DNA of 64,000 nucleotides, taken from assembly GCA_021397835.1 (NCBI GenBank), contig JAJFZO010000191.1, positions 4,593,001 through 4,657,000 of the forward strand, written 5' to 3'. Below are positions 47,501 through 61,161 of the stretch, in pieces. The notes beneath the pieces are model-generated. The model was not told the DNA's origin. It ran no database searches and saw nothing but the letters and a program-made list of their open reading frames with translations. Within the stretch, counting starts at the first letter, position 1. Each line of letters opens with the position of its first letter. The stretch comes from Moringa oleifera. Lineage: Eukaryota; Streptophyta; Magnoliopsida; Brassicales; Moringaceae. The translations under genes were made by a program, and so were the position numbers.

Positions 47501-50500
47501 TTGTAATTCAGATAAATTTAACGTGGTTGTAGATTATTGTTGTCATAGTTTTAAGCTAAATTTGGGCCCATCCATCAGTTGTACCCATTACTTGAAGGAA
47601 GATGTACATTTTGCAGATAGTCATTATCTAGTTGAAGAGGAATTCATAGTAAAAGTTAACATGAACAGCAAAAGAGGCTGATAGATACTGTGTAATATGT
47701 TGTAGGCATGCTTCACATCAAGTTATCCATTTTTTTTTCTCTTTCTCCCTTAAGATCATACTTCCAACTTTTCATGTTTACAGCCATAATGCATCACAAA
47801 AAGAAAATTTTATTTTCATACATCTGTGAAAGAAAACACTTCATGTTTTGGAGAAACTATGCTATCCTCTACCCAACATAATTGGGGGTTCCATTTTAGG
47901 TCTGTGATCTCTTATCTCTGAGGGCTTTATGTTTTCCTTCTCAATTGCTTTTGATTGTTCTTAGGAGGATAAATAATACATACTTTTGTACTTGACACTC
48001 ATGTAGTGTAAATATGCCATTTAAGTTGAGGAAATGTGAAGTAGGCTGATGGAATTTTTTCTTTGGAAAAAACTGGTGTTCTTCAGTTGAGTTTGTGTTT
48101 TTATGATATAACATGATTTTGATAATGTGTCATATAGATTACAATGAAACAGCATGATATTTTGACATTTGAATATCTTCATGTCATTTATTTATTTTTA
48201 TTCAGAGTGCTAAATCCTATGAGTTTTACTTGCAGAACCTTTTTTAGTCAAGTAGTTACTGGGTATCTTCCCAATCTCATTCTTCAGTTGTCTCTCAAAG
48301 TGATCCCTCCTATCATGGAGTTCCTTTCCTCCATACAGGGATACATTTGCCATAGTGACATAGAAAAGAGCGCATGTAATAAAGTCCTATGGTTCATGAT
48401 ATGGAATATTTTCTTTGCAACTGTATTTTCTGGATCAGTCTTATACCAGGTGTCTCTCATTCTTGATCCAAAGAATATTCCGGCGAAGCTAGCTGTTGCT
48501 GTCCCGGGACAGGTGAGAATATTTCTTCTCTTCGAACCACTAATCTAAAATCTCTTGCCAATTTAAAGCAAGAAAAGAAGGTGGACAAAAAGTTGGGTTC
48601 ATTGCGATGGATTTGAAAATTGTATGAACTTCATGCCAATTCCTAAAAGTTCAATTGTCTCATTGAATGAGTGAGATAGTAAAGAGATTTTACAGTTGAA
48701 TATCCAATGTTTGTCAAAGGAAAACAGAGAAAAGAATCCAATTCAAAGTTGTTACATCTAGCAGATTCAAGATGTGACTTTAGACTGCAGGGTATTAGAT
48801 AAATGATTGTTGCTGGATTCTTATGCTGGAACTTATTTTTCACATTTCTTCACATTTTCTGTTCAATGATTGAGACATTGAATTTTGTCTTACAAGCAAA
48901 GGTTAACGATAGCTTGATGTCAAGCCTTGTTTCTTCTGTCTCTAGAGACATGGATACAAATTGTTCATGCTATTGGGAACATCTATCCTTTATGAGGCCT
49001 TTTCAGAAGAAAAGGCAGGGGCAAGAAAGGGTTGTATTGGCAGAAATATGACTTGGGCAATCCATGCCATACTATAACATGTGATAAGTGGGAGTTCTGC
49101 CTTTGAGAGATATAGCTATGTTTTCACATGCATAGGGAGACACTTTGTCAGCTACAGTAAATCCCAAAGATGTCCGAATTTGGGATGAGAAGTTGATTCT
49201 GCTGTTATTTGGCAATTAAGGTCTAATGTGCTAGTGTCTTTGTTTCCTTGTTTAGGTAGGTAACTATCTTCATGGTTATGACAACCTTGATTTCTGCTGC
49301 AGGCATCATTTTTCATTGCTTATGTCGTCACATCAGGATGGACTACCATGTCATCAGAGCTCTTCCGTGTAATCCCTCTTGTTGGTAGTCTTATAACAAG
49401 ACCTTTTGCTGATAAAACAGATGGTGAATTTGAAGTTCCGTCAATTCGTTACCATCGGGACATCCCAAGAATTCTTTTCTTCGGACTACTTGGCATTACA
49501 TATTTCTTCTTAGCTCCACTTATTCTTCCTTTCCTCTTGGTATACTTCTGTTTCGCTTACTTCATCTACCGTAACCAGGTTAGTTAGCCATCTTATTTGA
49601 ATTTGTTATACCCCCAAGTGTTTTTTTTTTAATTATTTTTTTTTGTGAAGTTGTGTTCTTTGTCTATGTCAATTTTTTGAATTAATGATCATAGTGCATG
49701 CTTTGGTCTCTAACATCGTTTGACTCATAAATGGTCACATTGCTGGGGATGATAGTCTGTTGCTGCCACTTTCTCACTTATCAGTTCAATTATTGGGTTA
49801 TTTTGTTACTGGAAAGTGGATAATTATGTAATATGGATGCAGTTGTATCTGGCTGGTATATTAACCATATCACTGAAATATGTGGATGAAATCAAACTTT
49901 TGGTCAATAATATTGTCTAATGATATTATGTCCTGGCATAAGTGCGTATAATTGAAAATACCAGTTTCTAAAGCTGAGTAGAGGTACCCAGAAGTCTTAC
50001 TCCATTGTGATTTCATCCTTGGTGGTGGAAAGTGATGGTAATTAAATGTTTGTTTCCTACTAGTTGAGTAGGATGCTTGACATTCTTAATTTCAAAATCA
50101 TCTTTGACAGAAGAAAAGTGATGATAACTGAAAATGTGCATATGAGTGGTCACCTACACAAATATACACACTCAAGAAGCTACAAAGTTTTATCATATGC
50201 GTTTCGCAAGGTTTTCTCTTTCAATGATCTTTTACTATTGCTTAAGCAAAAAGAGATCAGGAATTTCATTTCTTTCATCTTTAAAGTGTTTATAGTCCCA
50301 GATTGCTAGAGTTTTTCGGAATTAAGTTGGATATAAGTTATACTAATGGTTGGACATTTATCACGCAGTTCATAAATGTATATGCACCCAAGTATGAAAC
50401 AGCGGGGAAATTTTGGCCAATTGTGCACAATTCAATGATATTTTCTCTGTTACTCATGCATGCTATTGCAGTGGGAATTTTTACATTGAAGAAGCTCTCT

Positions 50501-50913
50501 CTAGCCTCATCCTTGGTTTTTCCTCTTCCAATACTCACACTTCTCTTTAACGAGTATTGCCGAAAACGCTTCTTACCCATGTTTGTTGCTTACCCTGCTG
50601 AGGTATGTTTACATTGCCAGAATATTGTTACACCCTGCCCTTCTTTCCATTGGATGCCTAAAAGAGAGGGGGGAAAAAAAAGAAAGAAAAAGTTCAGATG
50701 CGGCCTCATAATTTTCCTTGTAGATGTTTACTTGGGTTCTCATGTCTTCAGGTATTGGTCAAGAGAGACAGGGATGACCAGAAGGATCCTATGATGGCAC
50801 AATTCTATGATAAACTAGCCACTGCCTATCAGGATCCAGCTCTGAAGCCAATTCAGTACTCTGCAAACAATGACAGTCTGAGCAGCCCTCTTCTGTCTTC
50901 TGCTCAAGTTTGA
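41520..50913 (+). CDS. OSCA/CSC1-like hyperosmolality- and mechano-sensitive cation channel (HYP1 type, OSCA clade 2)
   Basis: Ten coding exons (41520-41800, 42158-42313, 43518-43581, 43859-44068, 46445-46624, 46923-47221, 48236-48512, 49303-49578, 50369-50602, 50752-50913) join in frame to 712 aa (Arabidopsis HYP1 about 703). OSCA proteins are TMEM16-related channels that pass Ca2+ and other cations on osmotic or membrane stress. The sequence starts [13 protein letters not shown], with a first membrane helix and then [11 protein letters not shown] cytosolic domain (about 185-320) follows, with [11 protein letters not shown] and the [12 protein letters not shown] motif. The DUF221/RSN1_7TM core includes [54 protein letters not shown] and [18 protein letters not shown]. 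Clade 2 placement comes from resemblance to HYP1. Intron 4 is 2.4 kb. No breaks were seen. Confidence 0.94.
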
Positions 50914-52243
50914 TGCTCAGGTATATAGTCTTTGTATCATATTGAGTTAATCAGTGATGGTGATAGCTAATTTTTACTGCCAATTTTCATAGCTGATGTT
51001 GATATTCTTTCTTGTTTCCTTTTACCTTTACAAATAAAAATGTTACATAGAAAGCCTCACTTTTTGTCTATTTATAAGTTTGTTTTTTCCTTTCTGCTTT
51101 GTTTGTAAATAATATGAACAATGTAAATTAACCATAAGCCATTCATAATTGGACCAACACGGTTTGGTTTATCATTTTGATTGAATTGGATTTCTTTTCC
51201 TGAATATCATTGTTTCATCATGATTTCAGCAGACTATAATGTTCCAGAATATCTGTTTATTAGCTTCAATTTCTCAAAATTCTTCTGTATAATCCATTTG
51301 AATGAACGCAGGTTTGAGATAATGAGTTTTAGCCATGCTTCATCATTATATGCAATATCCTCTAGTATTAAGGCGAACTTACCATAGTTATAATAATAGT
51401 CTCATTACAATATCATTTGTCTGCTGTCTTTTGCATTCTATCATTTTCTTGTATCCATCATGTTGCATGCAATAGTTTTTTAAAGGGAACCAGTTGTCAC
51501 CTGAGACGGCCACTAGTGTTGCTCCAAGTTCTAGGCTCCTATTGGCCCTATCTGCCCATTTTTAAATGTTTTTCTCCCAAAGCTACTCAATACTTTAGAG
51601 CTTAAATTGTGGCAATCTTAGTTGATAGGATTTAGCCTCGTGGGTACTAATCATGGGTGGTAATTTCGAAGAGTAGAAAGAACAACACTAGAAACAGAAC
51701 AGTGGAATATTATTGTTTGCATTTAACCTGCTTCGTCCCTTCTTTTGGAGTTATTCCTTGAAACAATCACCATATTTCCCTGCATCTCACTTCCCACCTT
51801 CTCAATTTCCACTTCCCATAGATCCAAGTTTCGTTAATATCATGAAACCGAGTCCAGGTGAAGAGACTAATTTAAAGTATATTCAATAATATTCTTAACT
51901 ATGCCTACATATGTTCATGCTAGTATGGTTTAGAAGGATGGCTATAAAGCATGTATATACCAAGCATGCAATTGTACTTTTCTGTATGGTAGATGAACCA
52001 CTTCTGCTTACGTCCAAGCCAATATATAACTGAAATTTGCTCTCCTCTTGATTTCTTCTCCCCATGAAAGTGAAATGTCCGTACATTTTCGTTAGAAAGC
52101 CGAACTCAACTAGGAACAAAGAAGTAGCTACAAGCATTAGGGGCCTCACAATCTCTTCTCATTGGACAACTTTTCGGCTAAATCTTTACATAAACACAAA
52201 TGCAAGCAAGCAAAGAGAGCCTGCTCCCAGCTTGTAGCATTGT
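50914..52243. other. Between the OSCA gene and the ERF gene
   Basis: The left part should hold the OSCA 3' untranslated region. The right part (about 51600-52243) is the ERF promoter. No other gene was seen. Confidence 0.6.
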
Positions 52244-52250
52244 TATATAA
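52244..52250 (+). promoter_or_regulatory. TATA box of the ERF gene
   Basis: TATATAA lies 44 bases before the ATG at 52294. Transcription would then begin near 52275, so the mRNA would start after the in-frame ATG at 52162. This decides the start codon in favour of 52294. Confidence 0.6.
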
Positions 52251-52293
52251 GACGGACCTACATGAAGAGTATGAAGCAGAGGAAAAGGAAAAT

Positions 52294-53472
52294 ATGGTGA
52301 GGAAAAGAAAGGCAAGTGAAGGGCAAGAAGAGAAGAGCAGTGATGGGGACGTGAAATGGGACCAAATGATGGAGGTGACAACAGCAGAAGCAGCAATTGG
52401 AGCACGAAGAGCAAGAAAGCGATACGTTGGGGTAAGGCGACGCCCATCAGGGCGATGGGTGGCCGAGATAAAAGACACAATACAGAAGATAAGGGTATGG
52501 TTAGGCACGTATGATACAGCTGAGGAAGCTGCAAGGGCTTACGATGAGGCAGCTTGCCTTCTCCGTGGTGCTAACACTCGCACCAACTTTTGGCCTCCTG
52601 CAGCATCTCCCCATTCACCACCAGCTCTTCCTTCAAAGATCACCAATCTCCTCTTGCTCAGGCTCAAAGCTAGACACTGTGCTTCTGTTCTCATGCCTAA
52701 CACTTTGCCTGTCAACCCACAGGGCCAAAATGGACCAGGAGATATACACTTGGATAGTTACTTCAACCTAGCTGAAGACTTTGACATCATTGAAAACAAC
52801 GATGCTGCTTCCACTACTACTGTTACGAGCACCAGTTACTACTTGAATAACGGTCCAGAATCAAGTTTTACTCGAGCAGAAGATGGCAATGCATTCCATT
52901 TGGAGGATAATTGGATTAACGTTGATGGGTACAGTCTAAGTGGAGAGGAGAAAGAGGAAGAAAATAAGAGAAGAGATGAAGAAGAAGAGATTAATGTGGG
53001 ATTAATGGATTTTCAGTCTGTTGATTCTGTTGAATCATCTTGTTTCCATTCCCCATTCGAGATAGCAGAGCTCGTGGAGCCAATGGAGCACCAAGAGATT
53101 TATGAAGATGATCCATCAATGTTTAGGGAGACCATAACTAGAATGAAGTATGAACGCAAGTTTTCAGCTTCTCTTTATGCCTTCAATGGATTATCTGAGT
53201 GTCTAAGGATGAAGCTTGGATCAGAAAATGCAAAGGGAAGAGCCATGCCTGACCAGTTATCTAACCTTAGAAACAAGAGGTGGCAGAAGGAAGAAGGTGA
53301 TCATCATCAAGAGGTGGCAGAAGAAGTTGGGGCAACACTGTCAACAGAAACAGGTTCTTCTACTTGTTCCTCTTCCTTGAACAAAACTAAGGAAGAATCA
53401 GGTGATCATGAAGGCAGTGAAGTGTCTCTATGGAGCTCACTCGACCTTCCTCCTATCTGCTTCATCTCTTAG
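52294..53472 (+). CDS. AP2/ERF transcription factor, ERN/RAP2.11-like
   Basis: An intronless frame of 392 aa. A basic N-terminus (MVRKRK, then RRARKRY) precedes one AP2/ERF DNA-binding domain at about residues 44-99. The domain includes [18 protein letters not shown], the [19 protein letters not shown] block and RGANTRTNF. The variant [18 protein letters not shown] and the [11 protein letters not shown] end are typical of the group holding RAP2.11 and legume ERN1/ERN2, rather than classic ERF1 or DREB proteins. A second conserved motif near residue 285 ([14 protein letters not shown]) also occurs in that group. The region between is acidic ([13 protein letters not shown]) and may activate transcription. 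The start at 52294 fits the TATA box; an upstream in-frame ATG at 52162 would add 44 residues with no family counterpart. The target genes and the inducing signal are unknown. Confidence 0.9.
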   Translation: MVRKRKASEGQEEKSSDGDVKWDQMMEVTTAEAAIGARRARKRYVGVRRRPSGRWVAEIKDTIQKIRVWLGTYDTAEEAARAYDEAACLLRGANTRTNFWPPAASPHSPPALPSKITNLLLLRLKARHCASVLMPNTLPVNPQGQNGPGDIHLDSYFNLAEDFDIIENNDAASTTTVTSTSYYLNNGPESSFTRAEDGNAFHLEDNWINVDGYSLSGEEKEEENKRRDEEEEINVGLMDFQSVDSVESSCFHSPFEIAELVEPMEHQEIYEDDPSMFRETITRMKYERKFSASLYAFNGLSECLRMKLGSENAKGRAMPDQLSNLRNKRWQKEEGDHHQEVAEEVGATLSTETGSSTCSSSLNKTKEESGDHEGSEVSLWSSLDLPPICFIS

Positions 53473-56063
53473 CAAACAGAACTATATTAACATGACTTAA
53501 CCCTTCACGGACAGTAGCACCTTAGGCCAAAAAATCAATATGTTAATGTTGCTGGGTCAGAATCAGCTTGAGCGGGCTAATTAATATGATTTCATTGGTC
53601 CTGCAATGAAACCATTGAGAAGGTAAATCAATATCTTCATTTTGGTCTAAACAATTATGAGTCCACCTCTCCATTACTCAAAATGGATATGTTTAGTTAA
53701 TTGTTATCTAGTCAAGATTCATGACTACCTAGCTTCACACTCATGATCTGTATGATCTAAGAAAAAGTAGTTCCTCAGTCAACTAGAAGATAACCTATTC
53801 ATCATTTTCCTAAGTGGGTGCAGAATATTGTCAAATGGTCCTCTAACCCATTTGCCTAAATCACGTCTCTTATTGAACATGTAGCTTCTTTAATCTCTGA
53901 GAGAGGCACAATAACACTGTATAAGCACGATTTCTATGTATGCACTCTCAATTATTGAGGCCAAGCACATTGAAATTCACTTTAACATCCTTGTATTCGC
54001 TCTTAGGATCTCAATTTCTACTGCTGAACAGCATATTCTCTCGGGCTATATCATAATCTGGAACATGATCTAACATGATCTAACTAGCTATCATAAGCTT
54101 GTATAAAGTAGCATGATTCAACAGTTGATTGCATCATTATTAAGAAAGTAATTGAATGGGAAAAACCAGAAGAGGAAAACAGAATTATTATTACTTGGGT
54201 GATGGAATCTGAGACACTGGCTAGCATAGAGTTTTATGTGAAGAAATTTATTCCATAAGAATCTAAACGTCAAGCTTTATATGAATTATATAGTTCATAT
54301 ATAATTCATATGACCTTGATGGTAGATACTTGGCTCTTGTTTGTTTCTTCGTTCTTTTCTGTGGAATCCTTTTGATTACTTGGCCTATCTTTCAATGTCA
54401 CAAAAGGAAAGTGTCATAGTAAAAGACAAGATTGTACATGTCAACAATTCATCCACTAACAATTCTTTTGTTTTTGAATTTTAACTAAAGACACAATCTC
54501 AGGTAAAAACAACAAAAGAAAGGCATTGTTATCATTCAGCACAATAAGGAAGAAATGAAAGAAAGACAAAAGATGAACAAGAAAAAAAAGCCATCATCAT
54601 TCTGGGTGGTGGTGATTGAAGCCTTAGGATTTCCACTCTCAACTCAGTCATTTTTCTTAACAAAGCAGCCTGTCTGAGCGCATGGGTGAGACTTTGGACC
54701 CAGAGGCAATGTGATTGAGAGCCAGACGCTGTTCTTGTTCTGGCCACCTTTGTGTTTGTCAAAACGCTGGTAAGAACGAAGAAAGCAGAAGCACTGGACT
54801 GTACATAGTGGGCATTATGAGGTCCAAATCTTAATCAGTAAAAAAACAATAAGCTGAGGCTCCATACTAATGATGTTGTCTCATCACCGCATTCCAACAA
54901 TGTTTATCCTTAAAAATATAATGAAATGTACCTTTGTCAAGTGCATGAATCTCTCCCTCTCTCTCTCTTTCTTTCTCATCTAGCACTACTGTTAACCAAT
55001 GCTTACAAAAAATGAGGCAAAAGTGAGGTTGGAAGTAGCAGCAGGGGAGTGATTGAATGACATGTAAAGAAAGACTGGCCGAAAGAGACAAGAAGCAAAC
55101 ATTCATATAATACTTTTCTTGAAAGAATCAGCCCCTGGTTATGGTACAGGAATTCGGTCTAAAAAGTTATATTTCTGTTGTTTATCTTAGGATGAGCAGT
55201 CAATGAGGAAAGACCATAAGATTTTTGCCCATAGCCATCTCATAAAATGGATGCATCATCCACAGGAGGCTCATGGATAGTCTTTTTAACATATGGGTAT
55301 ATCAAAGAAGTTGAATCTAGCACTCCTCACCGCCTAAATTTAGGTTTTCATTCTAATGTTTACACATTTCTCATGTTTTCCAACCCCAATATTTTGGGTA
55401 TGCACAATGGTCCCAATAGATCCAACATGTTTAGAATATAGGCTTCATTTCATTCATCTTAAACAAATCTTATTGTAATGATGAGCATCATTAACTTAAG
55501 TGATGCTACAAACATTAAATGGTATTAAAATCAGACCCAAAATCAAAATGCAGGATTTAAATATGAAGAATTTAGGCCATTCTTCCGGAGCATTTGACTT
55601 AGAGGAGATTCAAGGAAAAGGGCCAAAAGGAGAGGAAAAAGGAGGATGGTAAGGGTAGACTTGTGTGTTTGACAGGTCAATGAATCATAAAAGGGGATTT
55701 CAATGTCAGTAACCTAAGCTTAACCTTTCATTGGGTGTGTAGCTTTTTAACTTTCTCTCAAGGCCAGCCCCAGACACGGACACACCCTCTTTTTGCTCTT
55801 TGGATTTCATCAGCTTAAGAATCGCAAGCAGAGCGCTCAGAACCTCAGCGACTAAAAACCTGAACTCTCTCCCTGTCCCTCCCTCCCCCTCTCTCTCTCT
55901 CTCTCTTTCTCTCGCTTCAATAACTACAGTGTCCGCTGATACCTTATACACCTTCTTTCTGATATCAAGATACAAAACTCACAGCCTCTCTCTCTCCTGT
56001 GTATCTCGCACATGCTCATATTCGCTATCTCCATCTCGGTCCTGCTTCTCTCTGAATCAAGTC
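53473..56063. other. ERF 3' flank, intergenic DNA and AGO7 promoter/leader
   Basis: The left part holds the ERF 3' flank. A minus-strand open frame at 54532-54762 has less AT-rich composition but no recognisable product. CT tracts at 55886-55915 and 55985-55996 lie in the probable AGO7 leader. Because AGO7 expression is tightly patterned in known plants, much of 54.8-55.9 kb may be regulatory, but no specific site can be named. Confidence 0.5.
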
Positions 56064-59000
56064 ATGGAAGAGACGGAAGAGCCCAATGCTAACAACAAAT
56101 GCAACACCAAAACCAGGGCTTTTAGGGGCAGAACCAACCATCATAAACAGCAGTATCAGCGTCACCTCTTGCAGTACTCGAACCATTTTGGTAACCAGAA
56201 CCAGTACCAGCGCTACTACCCAGCTCTGCTTCCTTTACCTTCTCCAATACCACTGCAGCTAGCTTTAGCTCCACCTGTCTCTCAAAACCACAGCTTTAGA
56301 TCAAAAACCCAACTTCAAAAACCTTCAAGTAAGCTTAATAACCCTCCTCTTGCCACTTCCTCATATTCGCAGCTCTCAGCTGTCACAATTTCTCCAGGTA
56401 GTAATAACAAGACCCACTTCTTGAATTTGTTTTTTACTGTATCTCTTTTTATATTTTCTTTGCACGACTGTTCTCTGAGGTGCACATACGATTTTGTTTA
56501 AGTATTCTTTGGAAGGAATGAGAACCTCTTTAACAACATAATAGTGAAGGATCTCGATGATAATAAGATATCATTAGTTCGATGTTTTTCATTTTATCTC
56601 TCTGGATTTGTTGTTTCAAGCTGATACAAGTTATGTAACTAATGATTGAGAATAACCATTTTGCTCTTCTTTGTATTATCTTCCAGAAATATTTAACAGG
56701 AAACATTTGGTGGATGTAATTTATATAGCTGAGTAGTTTTGTTATATAAATCTGTAACATTGTTCTTGATTCTGCGGTAGCTTTACCTCTTTGGTCATTT
56801 TCAGTAGAATCGGAATAATATTTCACCATATCCAATTTTTTGAATTTAGTTACTGTGACTTACCTTTTCCTTTCACCATACCTAAACAGCTCCAGAGGGG
56901 CTCCAGCAGCAAAATGGTTTACCCCACAAAGGACATGATGGGAGGAGGACCATGAAAACCACAACACAAGCACTCGTGGCTGCAAGGAGACCGGATTCTG
57001 GGGGCATAGATGGGCCAGTGATCTCTATCCTTGCCAACCATTTTCTAGTTCAATTTGATTCCTCACAGAGAATTTACCATTACAATGTTGAAATCTCTCC
57101 TAGTCCCAGCAAAGAAGTTGCACGAATGATCAAACAGAAACTGGTGGATGAAAATCCAGTTACTTTCTCAGGTGCTCTTCCAGCCTATGATGGGAGAAAG
57201 AACCTTTACAGCCCAGTAGAATTTCAAAATGATAGGCTTGAGTTCTTCATTAGCCTCCCGATCCCCAGAAGCAAGTCAACTTTACCTCTGGGGGAATTTA
57301 GTGGTCTGCCAGAGAAGCACCAACAGCTTAAACTATTTCGAATTAATATCAGACTTGTGTCTAAGTTTGACGGAAAAGACTTGAATAACTATTTGAGCAA
57401 GGAAGGTGAAGATTGGATCCCACTGCCTCAAGATTATCTCCATGCTCTCGATGTTGTGTTGAGGGAGAGCCCAACTGAGAAGTGTATACCTATGGGGAGA
57501 TCATTCTTTTCAAGTTTAATGGGAGGCACCAAAGAAATAGGAGGGGGAGCTGTTGGATTGAGAGGGTTCTTTCAGAGTCTTCGACCAACCCAACAAGGAT
57601 TAGCTCTCAATGTTGATTTCTCTGTGACTGCTTTCCACGAAAGCATCGGAGTAATCCCCTACTTGCAGAAGCGTCTCGAGTTTCTTCGAGACCTTTCTCA
57701 AAGGAAGACAAGGGGCTTGAGCACTGAAGAAAGGAAAGAAGTAGAGAAGGCACTCAGAAACATCAGGATCTTTGTTTGCCACAGGGAAACTGTTCAGAGA
57801 TACCGAGTTTATGGCTTAACTGAGGAAGCTACTGAAAATCTTTGGTTCCCTGATAGGGATGGGAAAAATCTAAGACTGGTGAGTTACTTCAAAGATCATT
57901 ATAATTATGACATACAGTTCAGGAACCTGCCATGCCTGCAGATCAGTAGGAGCAAACCATGTTATCTTCCTATGGAGCTTTGCATGATCTGCGAAGGCCA
58001 GAAATTTCTAGGTAAGCTTTCAGATGATCAGACTGCCAGGATACTCAAGATGGGCTGCCAAAAGCCAAAAGAACGAAAAGCCATCATAGATGGAGTGATG
58101 GGAGGACCTGTTGGACCAACAAGGTAATTTTAAAAGTACTTTGGATCACTGATGATGAAAATTTGCCTTAAATTCTCTTGAAAGATGTTATTACTGATGA
58201 TTTTTCACCATTATTTATTTCTAAGTGTTTGAATTTCTTCTCCATAGTGGCAATAAGGGAAGAGACTTCAAACTCAATGTTTCAAGAGAAATGACACGAT
58301 TGAATGGGAGAGTTCTTCAACCCCCCAAGCTTAAGCTTGGGGATGGTGGTCACACAAGAGATTTAACTCCTTCTAGGCATGACCGGCAGTGGAACCTTCT
58401 GGATAGCCATGTCTTTGAAGGAACTCGAATAGAGAGGTGGGCACTGATAAGTTTCGGAGGAACACCTGATCAGAAGTCCATTGTTCCAAAATTCATAAAT
58501 CAGCTATCTCAAAGGTGTGAACAATTGGGCATCTTTCTTAACAAGAATACGATAACTAGCCCTCAGTTTGAACCAACACAATTACTGAACAATGTCTCGC
58601 TTCTGGAGGCAAAACTGAAGAAAATACACAAAGCTGCATCAAACAATCTCCAACTGCTAATGTGTATAATGGAGAGAAAGCACAAGGGGTATGCAGATTT
58701 GAAGCGAATAGCAGAGACAAGTGTTGGGGTTGTAACGCAGTGCTGCTTGTACACAAACCTGGGCAAGTTGAGTTCACAATTTCTGGCTAACTTGGCTCTC
58801 AAGATGAATGCCAAGGTTGGTGGATGCACAGTTGCTTTGTACAACTCATTACCCGCCCAGATCCCTCGCATTCTCCAGCCTGATGAGCCTGTGATCTTGA
58901 TGGGTGCTGATGTGACTCATCCTCATCCGCTTGATGATTTCAGCCCATCAGTCGCCGCTGTTGTTGGAAGCATGAACTGGCCTGCAGCAAACAAGTATGT

Positions 59001-59709
59001 CTCAAGGATGAGATCCCAAACACATCGGCAAGAAATTATCCAGGATCTTGATGCAATGGTGGGGGAATTACTAGATGATTTCCTCCAAGAAACAAACTTA
59101 CTCCCAAAGAGAATCATCTTCTTCAGGGATGGAGTAAGTGAAACTCAGTTTAATAAGGTTCTTCAGGAGGAGTTGCAAGCTATTAGAGAAGCCTGCTCTA
59201 GATTTCCTGGTTATAGACCTCCCATTACTTTTGCCGTAGTTCAAAAGAGGCATCACACGAGGTTGTTTCCATATGATCCTGATCCTTTTTCCACTCAAAA
59301 CCAGTTCTTGGATGAAAATATTCCTCCAGGCACTGTTGTAGATACTGTGATTACTCACCCAAGGGAATTTGATTTCTACCTCTGTAGCCATTGGGGGGTG
59401 AAAGGAACTAGCCGGCCTACGCATTACCATGTCTTGTGGGATGAGAACCAGTTCACTTCTGATGAACTACAGAAGTTGGTTTACAATCTCTGCTACACAT
59501 TTGTAAGGTGCACTAAGCCAGTTTCTTTGGTGCCCCCTGCTTACTATGCCCACCTGGCTGCATATAGAGGTAGACTTTACCTTGAGCGTTCTTCTGAATC
59601 TGCGGGTTTTATGAGAAGTTCTTCTACAATCTCAAGAGCTGCCCCTCCAAAGGCAGCACCTCTACCTAAACTTAGTGAGAATGTTAAGAAGCTCATGTTC
59701 TATTGCTAA
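56064..59709 (+). CDS. AGO7: ARGONAUTE7 (ZIPPY)
   Basis: Exons 56064-56397, 56890-58123 and 58248-59709 join in frame to 1009 aa. AGO7 binds miR390 and cleaves or holds TAS3 transcripts, which starts tasiR-ARF production and limits ARF3/ARF4; this sets leaf polarity and phase change. The N-terminus (1-110) is a variable Gln/Asn/Pro-rich tail. The N domain begins near residue 130 (ANHFLVQFDSSQRIYHYNVE), then DUF1785 (GRSFFSSLMGG), PAZ (about 280-400, VCHRETVQRYRVYGLTEEAT) and MID (ERWALISFGG). The PIWI domain carries the catalytic triad: D744 in GADVTHPHP, D817 in FFRDGVSE and a His in RPTHYHVLWDE. It ends with the family's MFYC. The triad is intact, so slicing is expected. The match to AGO7 is far closer than to AGO1, AGO2 or AGO10, notably at the exon 2 KCIPMGRSFFSSLMGGTKE stretch. 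Confidence 0.97.
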
Positions 59710-61130
59710 TATTCCTTGGAAGTTGCAACCTTGCGTCTCCAGAATTCTTGAATCAGATGATCCAGATATTTGAATTCCTAACAGATGTAATCAAGTAGAA
59801 TACAAGCATAGTCAGATTAACTAGCCTTCCTCATGGTTCAATCTAGTTGGTGGGATAATCCATGAATGAAGTGCTGATATGATAATGGTCCAACTTGATA
59901 ATGCAAAGGGCTACAAGCTCTCCAATGCACTGTGATGATTATAACTTCTGTGAAGTGCCTAGGCAGCCTCTGCTACCATGGGGAAGTCATGGGTTATGTC
60001 ATCCAAAGACAAGAATCTTCTCTTACTCTTGATTGGTGAGATTAACATATGCAAAGGAGTAATGCCATTCTCAATAAAGTATTATTGAAGTCTTAAGAGT
60101 TATAGATTACCCAGCTAGCAAATCTCTCTTGGGTTTCACAGAAACTCTATTTTTCTTTCACACACTTGAAAAGAGTCACATCTTACCAATATCTCAAAAC
60201 ACAAATTTTCATTTGAGTTACGATACCCTCTTTTCATGCAAGAGCTAAGCTATCTGTGTCAACAGATGCACATTTTGTATTTTCCTTGGCATTTGATGTC
60301 CTGAAAAGGTCCAACATTGATGGAGACAAGTTATCGCTTGGCCTAAAAGCACACAACAGTGGCATGTATGCTAAAACCGAAGTGGTTTATGATCATAAAG
60401 ATAACTTTTTAAGAATTTCATGGCTAAAATAGGAAGATCTGGTTTTATGAATAAAAATAAGTGATTCATCTTCTGTGTCTATTAAGAAAGAATTAGTTGT
60501 GGAAAGGCTGACTACTGTGAGAGAAGGCTGATATGAGCATGGCCAATGCTCAATGTGATAAAAAACCCAATTGCCAGTTTCTTGACAATAATTAATGAAT
60601 CATAGATATTCCACTGAATCTGCAAGATAGGACCAACCATTTTCAACAGCCCCATCATTGAATTTGTAGAAATGCACGAAAGAATGAAACAGAAAGTAAA
60701 TGGCACTTAAAGAGCATGACCAGCCACAGAAAAGAGGGAAGAATAAGTGGAGACATCAGATACATTAAGAAGGGCAGTTCTTGGGGACTGTAAAAAGGGT
60801 GGGAAACAGCAAAAAGAAAGAAGAAATGTGAAAAAAGGAATCTGGGTAAGAAAGAACTTAAATGTGTTATATAAATATATTATCTCTGTCAGAGTTATTG
60901 TACTGATTTTTCATGCATGCATCAGCAAGAAGGACCAGGGTCAGTGTAGTACGCTTGTACAGTTGTACAGAGGCAAAAGGCCAAACATTTACATTTTCTT
61001 TCTTAAAGAAAATGAAGGGAAAGAGGGTCGTATATGAGAGAGTAACACAGAGATGGCAGACACACAACTGAGCTACTGTCAGTACCAGCCCGAGCAATGG
61101 ACCCAAACTGTGTTTTTGGGATAACCGTAG

Positions 61131-61161
<31 letters not shown>

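Noticed and set aside
55800..56063. Upstream extension of the AGO7 frame from 55800
   Set aside because: It crosses the CT leader tract. The AGO7-like start MEETEEPN is at 56064.
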